DNA from: Chryseobacterium indicum
GTDB taxonomy: Bacteria; Bacteroidota; Bacteroidia; Flavobacteriales; Weeksellaceae
DNA length: 64,000 nucleotides
NCBI RefSeq assembly: GCF_021504595.1
Contig: NZ_JACSGT010000001.1
Span: 806,001 to 870,000, forward strand
Direction of reading: 5' to 3'
Every line of letters starts with the position of its first letter. The first letter of the stretch is position 1. The position numbers and the translations under genes were made by a program. Positions 18,101-25,668 of this stretch are shown here, piece by piece. The notes beneath the pieces are model-generated. The model saw only the letters and a list, made by a program, of their open reading frames with translations. It was not told the DNA's origin and did not search any database.

Positions 18101-18345
18101 ATGGCGGGGAGTCCAGACTTCGTCCGGTTTTGATGACGGCTTTCGTAGCATCTTTAGGATTTATTCCGATGGCTCTCAGCAACGGAGCCGGAGCAGAAGT
18201 TCAGCGTCCGTTGGCAACCGTGGTGATCGGAGGTCTGCTCGTTGCAACCTTTCTTACCCTTTTTGTACTGCCGCTTCTTTATGTAACCATTGAAAAAGGA
18301 TTTAAAATGAAATCGCCATCATTTGGAAAACGCAAACGCCTTTGA
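15193..18345 (+). CDS. CzcA-type heavy-metal RND efflux pump
   Basis: This 1050-residue inner-membrane proton-driven pump has RND halves of about 500 residues with 12 expected membrane spans. The opening MLTKIIEFSVKNKLIIALLI and DAVPDITNNQVQVIT are typical of the HME family. The proton-relay motif D401-F-G-L-I-I-D407-G-A-V-I-I-V-E414 matches the CzcA/CnrA signature (two Asp and one Glu) better than CusA, which points to divalent cations such as Zn, Co, Cd or Ni. The outer-membrane and adaptor partners follow. The metal specificity remains inference. Confidence 0.92.
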   Translation: MLTKIIEFSVKNKLIIALLILGLIGIGSYQVTKLPIDAVPDITNNQVQVITIAPSFGATDIERLVTFPIEQANNNISGLKEIRSFSRFGLSLVTIVFEDDVDIYWARQQVAERLQQVQSQIPQGIGTPELGPISTGLGEIFQYVIRPEKGYEKKYDITELRTIQDWIVRRQLLGVKGVAEVSSFGGKLKQYEIAVNPDRLNAYGITINDVFDALNTNNQNTGGAYIEKGPTVLYIRSEGLIGNIEDIKNIAIASKTNEIPLFIRDVAEVKTSFATRYGAMTFNDQGEVSGAVVMMLKGENSNQVIKNVKEKIAQIQKTLPKGVVIEPFLDRTKMVNNAIGTVEKNLTEGALIVVFVLVLFLGNVRAGLLVASVIPLAMLFAICMMNLFGVSGNLMSLGALDFGLIIDGAVIIVESVLHQFSHNSKFKKIFSVGKEEMDTIVTDSAGKMMNSAVFGQIIILIVYLPILTLQGIEGKMFKPMAQTVAFALLGAFLLSLTYIPMMSSLLLRKRNSKPTLSDRMMKKVEKIYLKTLLKILRVPKMVFSIVAVLFVLAIFILSRMGGEFIPSLEEGDFAVETRVLPGSNLNTTIESTQKAAHILKSRFPEVQKVVTKIGSGEVPTDPMPMDAADLMVILKDKKEWTSASTFPELADKMSKELQDVPGVTVSFQFPVQMRFNELMTGARQDVVVKIFGDDLDVLSQNAQKLGKIIETVDGAQNLYIEPIAGMPQVTIEYNRPVIAQYHLSISDINRIVNAAFAGQSTGLVFEGEKRFDMVVRLDSKVRKNVDDIKNLLVPTPFGNQIPLSQLARVEVKNGPNQIQRENAQRRIVVGFNIKGRDVQSIVEELQTKVNKEIKLPTGYYMTYGGSFENLNNAKQRLMIAVPVALALIFVMLFLAFGSVKESLLIYTAIPLSIIGGVFLLALRGMPFSISAGVGFIALFGVAVLNGIVLISEFNRLYKSGIRNIVRIVIDGGESRLRPVLMTAFVASLGFIPMALSNGAGAEVQRPLATVVIGGLLVATFLTLFVLPLLYVTIEKGFKMKSPSFGKRKRL

Positions 18346-18393
18346 AGAAAACGCGATTACATATGACCTTTAAAAAACAATAAATATCTACAT

Positions 18394-19620
18394 ATGAAAA
18401 ATAATCATAAAAATATAACGGCTGTATTCATTTTGCTATTCAGCTTTGCAGGATTCGGACTGAAGGCACAAACGCCGATCAATCTTCAGACTGCGATCAG
18501 TACCGCACTGGAAAACAACAGAAATCTTAAAAACGAAAAACTGAAATCTGAATATTCCAAAGCTTTGATAAAATCGGCTAATGATATTCCGCAGACTGGT
18601 GTAACATTCGATTACGGACAAATCAACAGTGCGTACAACGATATGAAATTTGGCGTTTCCCAGAATATTGCTTTTCCGACAGTGTATAAAAAGCAGAAAA
18701 ATGTATACACCGAAGAATGGAAAAAATCTCTACTGAATGTTTCCCTGAAAGAATATGAACTTAAAAAAGCAGTCAGTCTTACCTTTTACAACATTCTGTA
18801 CTGGAAAGAAAAAGAAAGACTGCTGAATGAAATCCTGAAACTGTACACCGACTTTTCAGATAAAGCTAACCTCAGACTGAAAGCAGGGGAGAGCAATATT
18901 CTGGAAAAAACAACCGCTTCCAGCCAGAAATCGGCGATAGAAATTCAGTTAAAACAATTGCAGCAGGAATTAGCAGTATTAAAGATCCAGTTTCAGTGGC
19001 TTTTGAATACGGAAACCGATTTTATTCCCGAAGATTCAAAATCTTTTGCCAATTCTTTAAACGAAAAACTGGCGGATCATCCTTTGCTGAAAATCTGGGA
19101 ACAGCAGAAAAATATTTCCGCAGAACAGATCGCGCTGGAAAAAGCAAAAATGCTTCCCGGTCTGCAATTGGCATATAACCTGAACAGTTTTAAAGGATTA
19201 GGACCGGATGATAAACTCTACAATGCAACACCTCAGTTTCATTCGGTTCAGGTTGGTGTTTCGCTTCCGATATTTTCAGGAGGTCAGAAAGCGAGAATTG
19301 AAGCCGCAAAAGTAGCGCAGTCTGTTGCAGAAAGTGAACTGAAAAACGCGGAATTCAACCTTCAGAATCAGCTTAGAAAAGCCAGAGAAATCTATCAGTC
19401 CAATCTGGAAATTGTTTCAAAATATGAAAGTTCCGACCTTAAAAATGCAGATGTCATTACCGAAACGGCAAAAAGACAGTTTATCGGCGGAGAAATCAAT
19501 TACCTCGAATTTGTGATCCTCGTGAATCAGGCGGTACAGCTTAAAAACAATTACACCGATGCAGTCTGGAAACTTAACCAAAGTGCCATTGAACTGGAAT
19601 ACCTTACTTTAAATCCGTAA
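18394..19620 (+). CDS. TolC-family outer-membrane efflux protein
   Basis: The product has 408 residues with a signal peptide (FILLFSFAGFGLKAQ) and two TolC repeats rich in coiled coil, each with the usual N-x-x-L...A structure (LQTAISTALENNRNLKNEKL; VAESELKNAEFNLQNQLRKA). It forms the outer-membrane duct of the tripartite pump. It lies 48 bp after the RND gene and 4 bp before the adaptor, in the order czcA-czcC-czcB that is common in Bacteroidetes. Confidence 0.9.
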   Translation: MKNNHKNITAVFILLFSFAGFGLKAQTPINLQTAISTALENNRNLKNEKLKSEYSKALIKSANDIPQTGVTFDYGQINSAYNDMKFGVSQNIAFPTVYKKQKNVYTEEWKKSLLNVSLKEYELKKAVSLTFYNILYWKEKERLLNEILKLYTDFSDKANLRLKAGESNILEKTTASSQKSAIEIQLKQLQQELAVLKIQFQWLLNTETDFIPEDSKSFANSLNEKLADHPLLKIWEQQKNISAEQIALEKAKMLPGLQLAYNLNSFKGLGPDDKLYNATPQFHSVQVGVSLPIFSGGQKARIEAAKVAQSVAESELKNAEFNLQNQLRKAREIYQSNLEIVSKYESSDLKNADVITETAKRQFIGGEINYLEFVILVNQAVQLKNNYTDAVWKLNQSAIELEYLTLNP

Positions 19621-19624
19621 AAAA

Positions 19625-20764
19625 ATGAAATCAATTTCAATATATACCTTATTAATCAGCTTTTTTGTATTCATTCAATGTAAAAAAGAAGAAGCTCCGA
19701 AGCAGGAAAAAAGCCTCCCGAAAGACGAAAATGTAGTGACTTTAACCGATGCACAGTTAAGAAATGCACCGATAGAAACAACCACACTTTCGTTACAGAA
19801 TATCGCTTCAACCCTGAAATTAAACGGAATGATCGATGTTCCGCCACAAAATTTGGTTTCAGTAAGCATTCCGCTTGGAGGTTATCTGAAATCCAGCAAT
19901 CTTCTTCCGGGAATGCCGGTTTCCAGAGGTCAGGTGATTGCCGTGATTGAAAATCCGCAGTTTATTCAGCTTCAGCAGGATTATTTAATGGCAAGATCCA
20001 AAGCACATTTTGCAGAACTGGATTACAACCGTCAGAAAACCCTGAACCAAAGTCAGGCAAGCAGTGATAAAGCCATGCAGCTCGCTCAGTCTGAAATGAA
20101 CAGCCAGAGAATTTTAATGAATTCATTGGCACAGCAGCTCAGACTCATCAATATCAATCCGGAATCTTTAAAATCGGGAAGCATTACGAAAAGCGTTCCG
20201 GTGTACAGCTCCATCAACGGTTTTGTAAGCAAAGTGAATGTGAATATCGGGAAATATGTAAATCCTTCGGATGTACTTTTTGAGCTTATCAATCCCGATG
20301 ATATTCACCTGAATCTTAAAGTGTACGAAAAGGATCTGGAAAACCTGAAAAAAGGACAGCGTTTTGCAGCGTACACCAATGCAGATCCGAGCAAAAAATA
20401 TTATGGGGAAATTCTTCTCATCAGCAAGGATATCAGTCAGGGCGGTTTGGCGGAAGTTCACTGCCATTTCGATAAATACGATCACAGTCTCGTTCCGGGA
20501 ATGTATATGAATGCCGAAATTGAAACCAGTACCTCCTTTTCCAATTCGGTTCCGGAAGAAAGCATCGTGAATTTTGAAGGCAAAGACTTTGTGTTTGTTG
20601 AGGTTAAAAAACAGACGTACCGATTGACTCCGGTGACTTTAGGCGAAACGGAAAACGGGTTTATCCAGATTCTTAATTCTGATGATTTTAAGAATAAAAA
20701 GATCGTGACCAAAAATGCCTATACGCTTTTAATGAAGCTTAAAAATACGGAAGAAGAAGAATAA
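19625..20764 (+). CDS. RND efflux periplasmic adaptor lipoprotein
   Basis: This 379-residue membrane-fusion protein has a lipoprotein signal with lipobox Cys in FVFIQCKKEE. Beta-barrel and lipoyl-like halves (IPLGGYLKSSNLLPGMPVSRG; VYSSINGFVSKVNVNIGKYV) flank a helical hairpin (FAELDYNRQKTLNQSQ). It bridges the inner-membrane pump and the TolC duct. It belongs to the CzcB/CusB group. No extra His/Met metal-binding N-terminal extension is evident. A 649-bp non-coding stretch follows. Confidence 0.9.
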   Translation: MKSISIYTLLISFFVFIQCKKEEAPKQEKSLPKDENVVTLTDAQLRNAPIETTTLSLQNIASTLKLNGMIDVPPQNLVSVSIPLGGYLKSSNLLPGMPVSRGQVIAVIENPQFIQLQQDYLMARSKAHFAELDYNRQKTLNQSQASSDKAMQLAQSEMNSQRILMNSLAQQLRLININPESLKSGSITKSVPVYSSINGFVSKVNVNIGKYVNPSDVLFELINPDDIHLNLKVYEKDLENLKKGQRFAAYTNADPSKKYYGEILLISKDISQGGLAEVHCHFDKYDHSLVPGMYMNAEIETSTSFSNSVPEESIVNFEGKDFVFVEVKKQTYRLTPVTLGETENGFIQILNSDDFKNKKIVTKNAYTLLMKLKNTEEEE

Positions 20765-20898
20765 CTATTAAATTTAAAGTAATTTGATATCATTATTCGT
20801 CAGTTAAATATATAGAGTCTGTTTAAACTTTTTATTTAACCGAAAAGTAAAAAAAAGATGAAGTAAACTTTTAAAGTCGCTTAGAGTAAAAAAACTTT

Positions 20899-21061
20899 GC
20901 TCCTTTAGGAGCAGAATCTGTGTAGAAATAAGAATGAGTGTATCAATCAATCCGTAGGATTGATATCTGTAATACGATAAATGTTCTAAAGATAGCGTTC
21001 CTACGGAACGCCGAACGTACTCATAGTATGATTTCTACACAGATAAAACTCCATAGAGTTT
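20899..21061. repeat. array of small palindromes with a 14-bp closing stem
   Basis: In the gap 20765-21400 there are five pairing elements: GCTCCT-TT-AGGAGC (20899-20912); a 14-bp stem ATCTGTGTAGAAAT (20916-20929) with ATTTCTACACAGAT (21031-21044); inside it ATCAATCC-GTA-GGATTGAT (20946-20964) and GCGTTCC-TAC-GGAACGC (20995-21011); then AAACTC-CATA-GAGTTT (21046-21061). The whole could fold as a branched RNA or DNA cruciform. The rest of the gap is AT-rich and featureless. No ORF was found. Confidence 0.75.
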
Positions 21062-21400
21062 TCTAACATTTTGCTTTAAAGAACTTTAATTTAAGAGCTT
21101 ATTTAATATTGCTAAATAAAAGTTTTATAGCTTTTCTTAATTTTCTAAATTAAATAAACTTCTTTATTTTTAAATTTAATATTAAGAATTTCAGTTAGTT
21201 AAGTTGATTGTAGTGAATTAATCAATAAATTGATTTTTATTAAGCTTAAAAAACTTAATTCTCTTAATGGTAAAAATAAAATCTAAGCAGCCTCTAAACA
21301 AATTTATAATTTAAACAATAAACTAAAGCTGAACAATTTATTGAATATTTTAGCGTTATAATCCGGATTAATTTAAAATCATTCTTAACAGAAGATTTTA

Positions 21401-21408
21401 TACCTTTG
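21401..21408 (+). promoter_or_regulatory. -7 box of the 21414 gene
   Basis: TACCTTTG matches TAnnTTTG and ends 5 bp before the GTG start, exactly as at the paralogous gene (14440-14447). Confidence 0.7.
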
Positions 21409-21413
21409 ATTAG

Positions 21414-21800
21414 GTGAAAAAGTTGGTTTCCATATTGTTACTATCCTTATTCTTGGTTTCTACAACCGAGCTGTATCAGCTTTTGAAGATTCCTACTCTG
21501 GTAGAACATTACTGGGAACATAAACAGCTTAATCCGGAAATGCCGCTGATTGCGTTTTTCAGAGCACATTACGATCATCCTGCAAAAGACGGAGATTACG
21601 GCAAAGACAGAAAACTGCCGTTTGTAATTCATTCTGCACCACTGAATTTGGTTTTTACCATCAATCCGGGCTTTTATTTTGAAACAAAAACGGAAAATTT
21701 CAGATCACTGAAATCGCATAAAATTCCTTCAAAAGACGAAGATTTCTGCTACAAAGGATTCACGGGATCTGTCTGGGAACCACCAAAATCGATTACTTAA
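21414..21800 (+). CDS. small His-rich exported protein, copy 2
   Basis: The product has 128 residues and is paralogous to the 14453 gene: MKKLVSILLLSLFLVSTTEL, then LVEHYWEHKQLNP, FFRAHYDHPAKDGDYGKD and LPFVIHSA. The second halves diverge. The GTG start directly follows an in-frame TAG, and no Met lies before residue 46, so GTG is the start. It is the first gene of the thioredoxin-ApbE-DUF4266-DUF3570 cluster by position. Likely exported; function unknown. Confidence 0.75.
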   Translation: MKKLVSILLLSLFLVSTTELYQLLKIPTLVEHYWEHKQLNPEMPLIAFFRAHYDHPAKDGDYGKDRKLPFVIHSAPLNLVFTINPGFYFETKTENFRSLKSHKIPSKDEDFCYKGFTGSVWEPPKSIT

Positions 21801-21874
21801 TTCCTTTACCTTTTTTGATTTCGTTTAATCAAAATCCATCATTTATTATCAAAATCATTATAAAATTTAAAATA

Positions 21875-22318
21875 ATGAAAACAATAGTATCAGCTATTCT
21901 TATGGTTGTATTTTCCGTTGGTTTCCACGCACAAAACAGACTGGAAAACGCAAAAAAAACGGCTGCAGAAAATAAAGAACTCATTCTGCTTAACTTTTCC
22001 GGTTCAGACTGGTGTATTCCGTGTATCAAGCTTCATAAAAATATCATCGAAACAGAAGATTTCAAAAAACTGGAATCCGATAAAGTGATTGTTTACATCA
22101 ACGCAGATTTCCCAAGAAATAAGAAAAATCAGCTTTCTGCGGATATGAAAAAAGAAAACGCTTCTCTTGCCGATGCATATAATAAAAAAGGCTTGTTTCC
22201 GTACACGCTTTTATTAAATTCAGAAGGGAAAATTCTGAAAAGCTGGGAAGGACTGCCTTCAGAAAATGCACTGGCTTTCAGTAAAGAGATCAGGGAAATC
22301 AGAGAAAAACAAAAATAA
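21875..22318 (+). CDS. periplasmic thioredoxin-family protein
   Basis: The product has 147 residues from the ATG at 21875 with a signal peptide (MKTIVSAILMVVFSVGFHAQ). The thioredoxin-like domain has LNFSGSDWC47-I-P-C50-IKLHK, the Thioredoxin_7/DUF255-like variant with SDWC. The cis-Pro region is KKGLFPYTLLLNSEGKIL. It acts on periplasmic thiols. It is 11 bp ahead of the apbE-like gene. A plausible job is keeping the Cys of the DUF4266 lipoprotein reduced; this is inference. Confidence 0.85.
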   Translation: MKTIVSAILMVVFSVGFHAQNRLENAKKTAAENKELILLNFSGSDWCIPCIKLHKNIIETEDFKKLESDKVIVYINADFPRNKKNQLSADMKKENASLADAYNKKGLFPYTLLLNSEGKILKSWEGLPSENALAFSKEIREIREKQK

Positions 22319-22329
22319 CAGAAAAAGAG

Positions 22330-23256
22330 ATGCTTAGAGAATTCAAAAGACCTCAGAAACTAATGGGGAACGCTTTTGAAATTACCGTTGTAAGTAGTGA
22401 TGAAAAATCCGCTTACGATCATATTGACGCCGCCATTGATGAAATCCGGAGAATCGAAAAACTGCTGACAACCTTCAGCGATGACAGTCAGACTAATCTC
22501 ATTAATCAAAATGCGGGAATAAAGCCTGTAAAAGTAGACCGCGAGATTTTTGATCTCATTGAAAGGAGTTTGAGAATCAGCAGAATTACAGACGGCTACT
22601 TCGATATTTCTTACGGCGGAATCGATAAAAGTTTCTGGAATTTCGACCGTGAAATGAAAGAGCTTCCTAATCCTGAAAAAATAAAAGATCATCTGAAACT
22701 CGTTAATTATCAGAATATTATTCTCGATGGCGACAATCAGACGGTTTTTCTCAGAGAAAAAGGAATGCGCATCGGTTTTGGAGGAATCGGGAAAGGATAT
22801 GCCGCAGAAATGGCAAAAAGAATTCTCATGGAACGAGGCGTAAAATCCGGAATTGTAAATGCTTCAGGCGATTTAACGACTTGGGGAAATCAGGCGGACG
22901 GAAAACCCTGGACCGTAGGAATTGCCGATCCCGACAATGCAAAACAGCCTTTTTCTTACATGAATATCACCGATATGGCTGTTGCAACTTCAGGAAATTA
23001 CGAGAAATTCGTGGTCATCAACGGTAAAAAATATTCTCATACCATCAATCCCAAAACAGGAATGCCGGTTTCGGGCGTAAAAAGTGTTACCGTATTTTGT
23101 CCCAATGCAGAAATTGCCGACGCAATGGCGACTCCCGTCAGTATTATGGGAATCGATGCCGCGCTCGGTATGATCAACCAGATCAATCATCTGGAGTGCA
23201 TTATCATCGACGATGAGGACAGAATTTATTCATCTCAAAACATTAACTTAAAATGA
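22330..23256 (+). CDS. apbE: ApbE-type FAD:protein FMN transferase
   Basis: This 308-residue enzyme transfers FMN from FAD to a Ser/Thr of a target protein. Family landmarks are LMGNAFEITV near the start, GGIGKGYAAEMAKRI, ASGDLTTWG, and the metal/FAD segment SHTINPKTGMPVSGVKSVTV followed by AEIADAMATPVSIMG. Most bacterial ApbE are lipoproteins, but this one starts MLREFKRPQKLMG with no signal peptide, so it should act in the cytoplasm unless exported another way. Its stop overlaps the DUF4266 ATG by 4 bp. No classical D-G-x-T/S-G-A-T target was seen among its neighbours. Confidence 0.9.
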   Translation: MLREFKRPQKLMGNAFEITVVSSDEKSAYDHIDAAIDEIRRIEKLLTTFSDDSQTNLINQNAGIKPVKVDREIFDLIERSLRISRITDGYFDISYGGIDKSFWNFDREMKELPNPEKIKDHLKLVNYQNIILDGDNQTVFLREKGMRIGFGGIGKGYAAEMAKRILMERGVKSGIVNASGDLTTWGNQADGKPWTVGIADPDNAKQPFSYMNITDMAVATSGNYEKFVVINGKKYSHTINPKTGMPVSGVKSVTVFCPNAEIADAMATPVSIMGIDAALGMINQINHLECIIIDDEDRIYSSQNINLK

Positions 23257-23609
23257 AAAATATAATTAAAAATACCAGAAATGTTGTTCAAAATTTATTT
23301 GGGCAGCTTTCACCGTCTTCCACTCCCGCTTTTTTGCTCGTTCCTCACAAAAAGAGCTCCGTTCAAGCCGGGCTGCGAAGATTCAACAGTTTAAATTACA
23401 AAACCATTGCAGTTCTTTCGATAGTAACAATTCCTTTGCTGAATTCCTGTACCACCGTAAAAGAATACGAAAAAAATAAACTCAACGATGCCGAAATGGT
23501 GCTCGGAAACAGAACCATTGAAAAGACTGAACTGAGCTTTCAGTCTTACAGAGAAGGTTCTTCAGGAGCCAATGCCGGAAAAGTGGGTGGTGGTTGCGGA
23601 TGCAATTAA
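23253..23609 (+). CDS. DUF4266 lipoprotein with repeat-derived N-terminal extension
   Basis: The product has 118 residues. Residues ~49-118 are a normal DUF4266 protein: hydrophobic stretch YKTIAVLSIVTIPLLNS, lipobox Cys C66, KEYEKNKLNDAEMVLGN, and the Gly/Cys tail SYREGSSGANAGKVGGGCGC. Residues ~15-42 are encoded by a dispersed stem-loop repeat (23295-23376), so the signal sequence is pushed 48 residues from the start. No alternative ATG, GTG or TTG lies between the repeat and the signal sequence. It overlaps apbE by 4 bp. Function unknown; the Cys-Gly tail suggests metal binding or modification. Confidence 0.8.
   Translation: MKNIIKNTRNVVQNLFGQLSPSSTPAFLLVPHKKSSVQAGLRRFNSLNYKTIAVLSIVTIPLLNSCTTVKEYEKNKLNDAEMVLGNRTIEKTELSFQSYREGSSGANAGKVGGGCGCN
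23295..23376 (+). repeat. dispersed stem-loop repeat, copy 2, inside a coding sequence
   Basis: It has the same borders as 14913-15015 (TTATTTGGGCAGCTTT ... AAGCCGGGCTGC), with inner stem GCTTTTTTG / CAAAAAGAGC. It keeps the reading frame of the DUF4266 gene open. Confidence 0.75.
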
Positions 23610-23644
23610 GAAAAGAGAATGGTAAAAATTTAATGTGATCTACA

Positions 23645-24835
23645 ATGAAAAAAATAATCATAAGTGTTGTTGCTCTTTTCGGAATTTTTAATGCAAAAGC
23701 ACAGGAAAACACAAATAACGAACAGCCCAAAAAGCTGACTTTTGATGAAGCTAATTTAGTTTCAAGTTACTACAAACAGGACGGAAACAATTCTGCCGTT
23801 ACAGGAGGAATAGGATCAGAAAAACTGACCGATGTTTCCAACACGATTGATGTAACGATGGTAAAATACGATAAAAAAGACCGTAAAAATAAATTCAATG
23901 TAAGTGTCGGGATCGATCATTATACTTCCGCATCTTCGGATATGATTGATCTGAAAGCCAATTCCTCGGCTTCCCACGCAGACAACAGAATTTATCCTGC
24001 ATTAAGCTGGAGCCGCGAAAATACAGATAAAGGAACGACTTTAATGGCGGGTGTTTCTACCTCTTTCGAATTCGATTATACTTCTTACGGGGCAAACATC
24101 GGGTTTTCACAAAAAACGAAAAACAGAATGGGAGAGTTTACGGCTAAATTTCAGACCTATCTGGATCAGGTAAAATTAGTCACTCCAATCGAACTGAGAA
24201 CGGGCAGCAATACGGGAAAAGAACATGATGATTACGGAACCAGCGGAAGAAATACCTTTGCTTTGTCTTTGGCGTATTCACAGATCATCAATCAGAACTT
24301 TCAGGTTGAATTTCTGGCGGACGGAGTTCAGCAGACCGGATATTTAAGCTTGCCGTTCCACAGGGTTTACTTTAATGATAAATCGGTTCATCAGGAAGCG
24401 TTGCCGGATAAAAGATTTAAAATTCCTTTGGGAGTACGAGCGAATTATTTCCTTGGAGACAAAGTGATTCTTAGAGCGTATTACCGTTATTATACCGACG
24501 ATTGGGGCTTGAAATCCAATACGTTCAGCTTAGAAACACCGGTAAAAGTTTCTCCTTTTGTTTCGGTGAGTCCTTTCTATCGTTATTATTCTCAGACTGC
24601 AGCTAAGTATTTTGCGCCTTATCAGCAGCATACCGCCTTTGATGATTTCTACACCAGCAATTATGATCTGTCAAAATTCGACAGCCATTTTTACGGAGCA
24701 GGAATCAGAATCAGTCCGAAAAACGGTTTATTCGGGGTAGAACGACTGAATATGCTGGAAATACGATACGGACATTACACAAAATCAATCGGGATGAAAT
24801 CTGATATTATTTCGTTAAATTTAAGGTTTAAATAA
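23645..24835 (+). CDS. DUF3570 outer-membrane protein
   Basis: The product has 396 residues with a signal peptide (ISVVALFGIFNAKAQ). The body alternates aromatic and polar residues as in an outer-membrane beta-barrel (VILRAYYRYYTDDWGL; SPFYRYYSQTAAKYFAPYQQ) and ends in SLNLRFK. The family is DUF3570. It lies 35 bp after DUF4266 and completes the thioredoxin-ApbE-DUF4266-DUF3570 set, which recurs as a unit in Bacteroidetes and some Proteobacteria. The barrel may work with the DUF4266 lipoprotein; biochemical role unknown. Confidence 0.88.
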   Translation: MKKIIISVVALFGIFNAKAQENTNNEQPKKLTFDEANLVSSYYKQDGNNSAVTGGIGSEKLTDVSNTIDVTMVKYDKKDRKNKFNVSVGIDHYTSASSDMIDLKANSSASHADNRIYPALSWSRENTDKGTTLMAGVSTSFEFDYTSYGANIGFSQKTKNRMGEFTAKFQTYLDQVKLVTPIELRTGSNTGKEHDDYGTSGRNTFALSLAYSQIINQNFQVEFLADGVQQTGYLSLPFHRVYFNDKSVHQEALPDKRFKIPLGVRANYFLGDKVILRAYYRYYTDDWGLKSNTFSLETPVKVSPFVSVSPFYRYYSQTAAKYFAPYQQHTAFDDFYTSNYDLSKFDSHFYGAGIRISPKNGLFGVERLNMLEIRYGHYTKSIGMKSDIISLNLRFK

Positions 24836-24851
24836 AAAATCAGTTTAATTT

Positions 24852-24885
24852 TGACTTGTTAACATAATTAGCAAGTCATTTTTTT
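24852..24885 (+). terminator. terminator after the DUF3570 gene
   Basis: TGACTTG (24852-24858) pairs with CAAGTCA (24872-24878), followed by seven T. A possible TAATTTTG -7 box for the next gene overlaps its left edge (24846-24853). Confidence 0.7.
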
Positions 24886-24904
24886 AACTTAAAAACTAAA
24901 GTGT

Positions 24905-25600
24905 ATGCATCATCAGTTGGAAAAACATTATGTGAATCGAGTAGGCTGGCTTCGTGCAGCAGTTTTGGGAGCGAATGACGGATTATTATCAACCACAAGT
25001 ATCGTTATTGGTGTTGCAGCAGCCACACCTGAAAGGAATACCATCATTCTTGCCGCGCTCGCCGGAATGATTGCCGGAGCGATGTCAATGGCTGCAGGAG
25101 AATATGTATCGGTAAGCTCGCAGGAAGATACCGAGAAAGCAGATCTCCTTCGCGAAAAGCGGGAACTTGAAGAAATGCCGGAAGTCGAACTTCTGGAACT
25201 GGCTAAAATTTATGAAAAAAGAGGCGTAAGCAAAGAAACAGCTTTGAAAGTAGCTACAGAACTTACGGAACACGATGCTTTGGCAGCTCACGCTCATGAC
25301 GAGCTTGGAATTAACGAAATTACTCAGGCTAAACCGTTACAGGCTGCTTTGGCGTCATTCGGTTCTTTTGCTTTGGGAGCGTTACTGCCGTTTATCGTTT
25401 CACTGGTGGCTCCCTTAAAGGAAATGGTGTATTTTCAATATGGCTTTTCTATTATATTTCTGATGATTCTGGGTGCTATTTCAGCAAGAACAGGAGGCTC
25501 AAAAATAGGAATCTCCGTTCTCAGAATTTGTTTCTGGGGAACGGTTGCCATGGGAATTACGGCTTTAATCGGGCATCTTTTTGGGGTTACGGTTGCTTAA
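24905..25600 (+). CDS. VIT1/CCC1-family metal transporter
   Basis: The product is a 231-residue membrane protein. The opening HYVNRVGWLRAAVLGANDGLLSTTSIVIGV is the family signature. A cytoplasmic helical metal-binding region (EDTEKADLLREKRELEEM) is followed by three more hydrophobic segments. Relatives move Fe2+ or Mn2+ out of the cytosol (VIT, CCC1, MbfA-like). It stands alone between terminators. With the efflux pump upstream it gives this region a metal-homeostasis theme, but co-regulation is not shown. Confidence 0.88.
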   Translation: MHHQLEKHYVNRVGWLRAAVLGANDGLLSTTSIVIGVAAATPERNTIILAALAGMIAGAMSMAAGEYVSVSSQEDTEKADLLREKRELEEMPEVELLELAKIYEKRGVSKETALKVATELTEHDALAAHAHDELGINEITQAKPLQAALASFGSFALGALLPFIVSLVAPLKEMVYFQYGFSIIFLMILGAISARTGGSKIGISVLRICFWGTVAMGITALIGHLFGVTVA

Positions 25601-25624
25601 TCTGAAAATATTTTCTATAAATTG

Positions 25625-25654
25625 AAATCGCGGAGAATGTATTTTCCGCGATTT
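25625..25654. terminator. bidirectional terminator
   Basis: The perfect 10-bp stem AAATCGCGGA / TCCGCGATTT between two convergent genes has T-rich sequence on both outer sides. Confidence 0.8.
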
Positions 25655-25668
25655 TATTTTTAAAGGAA

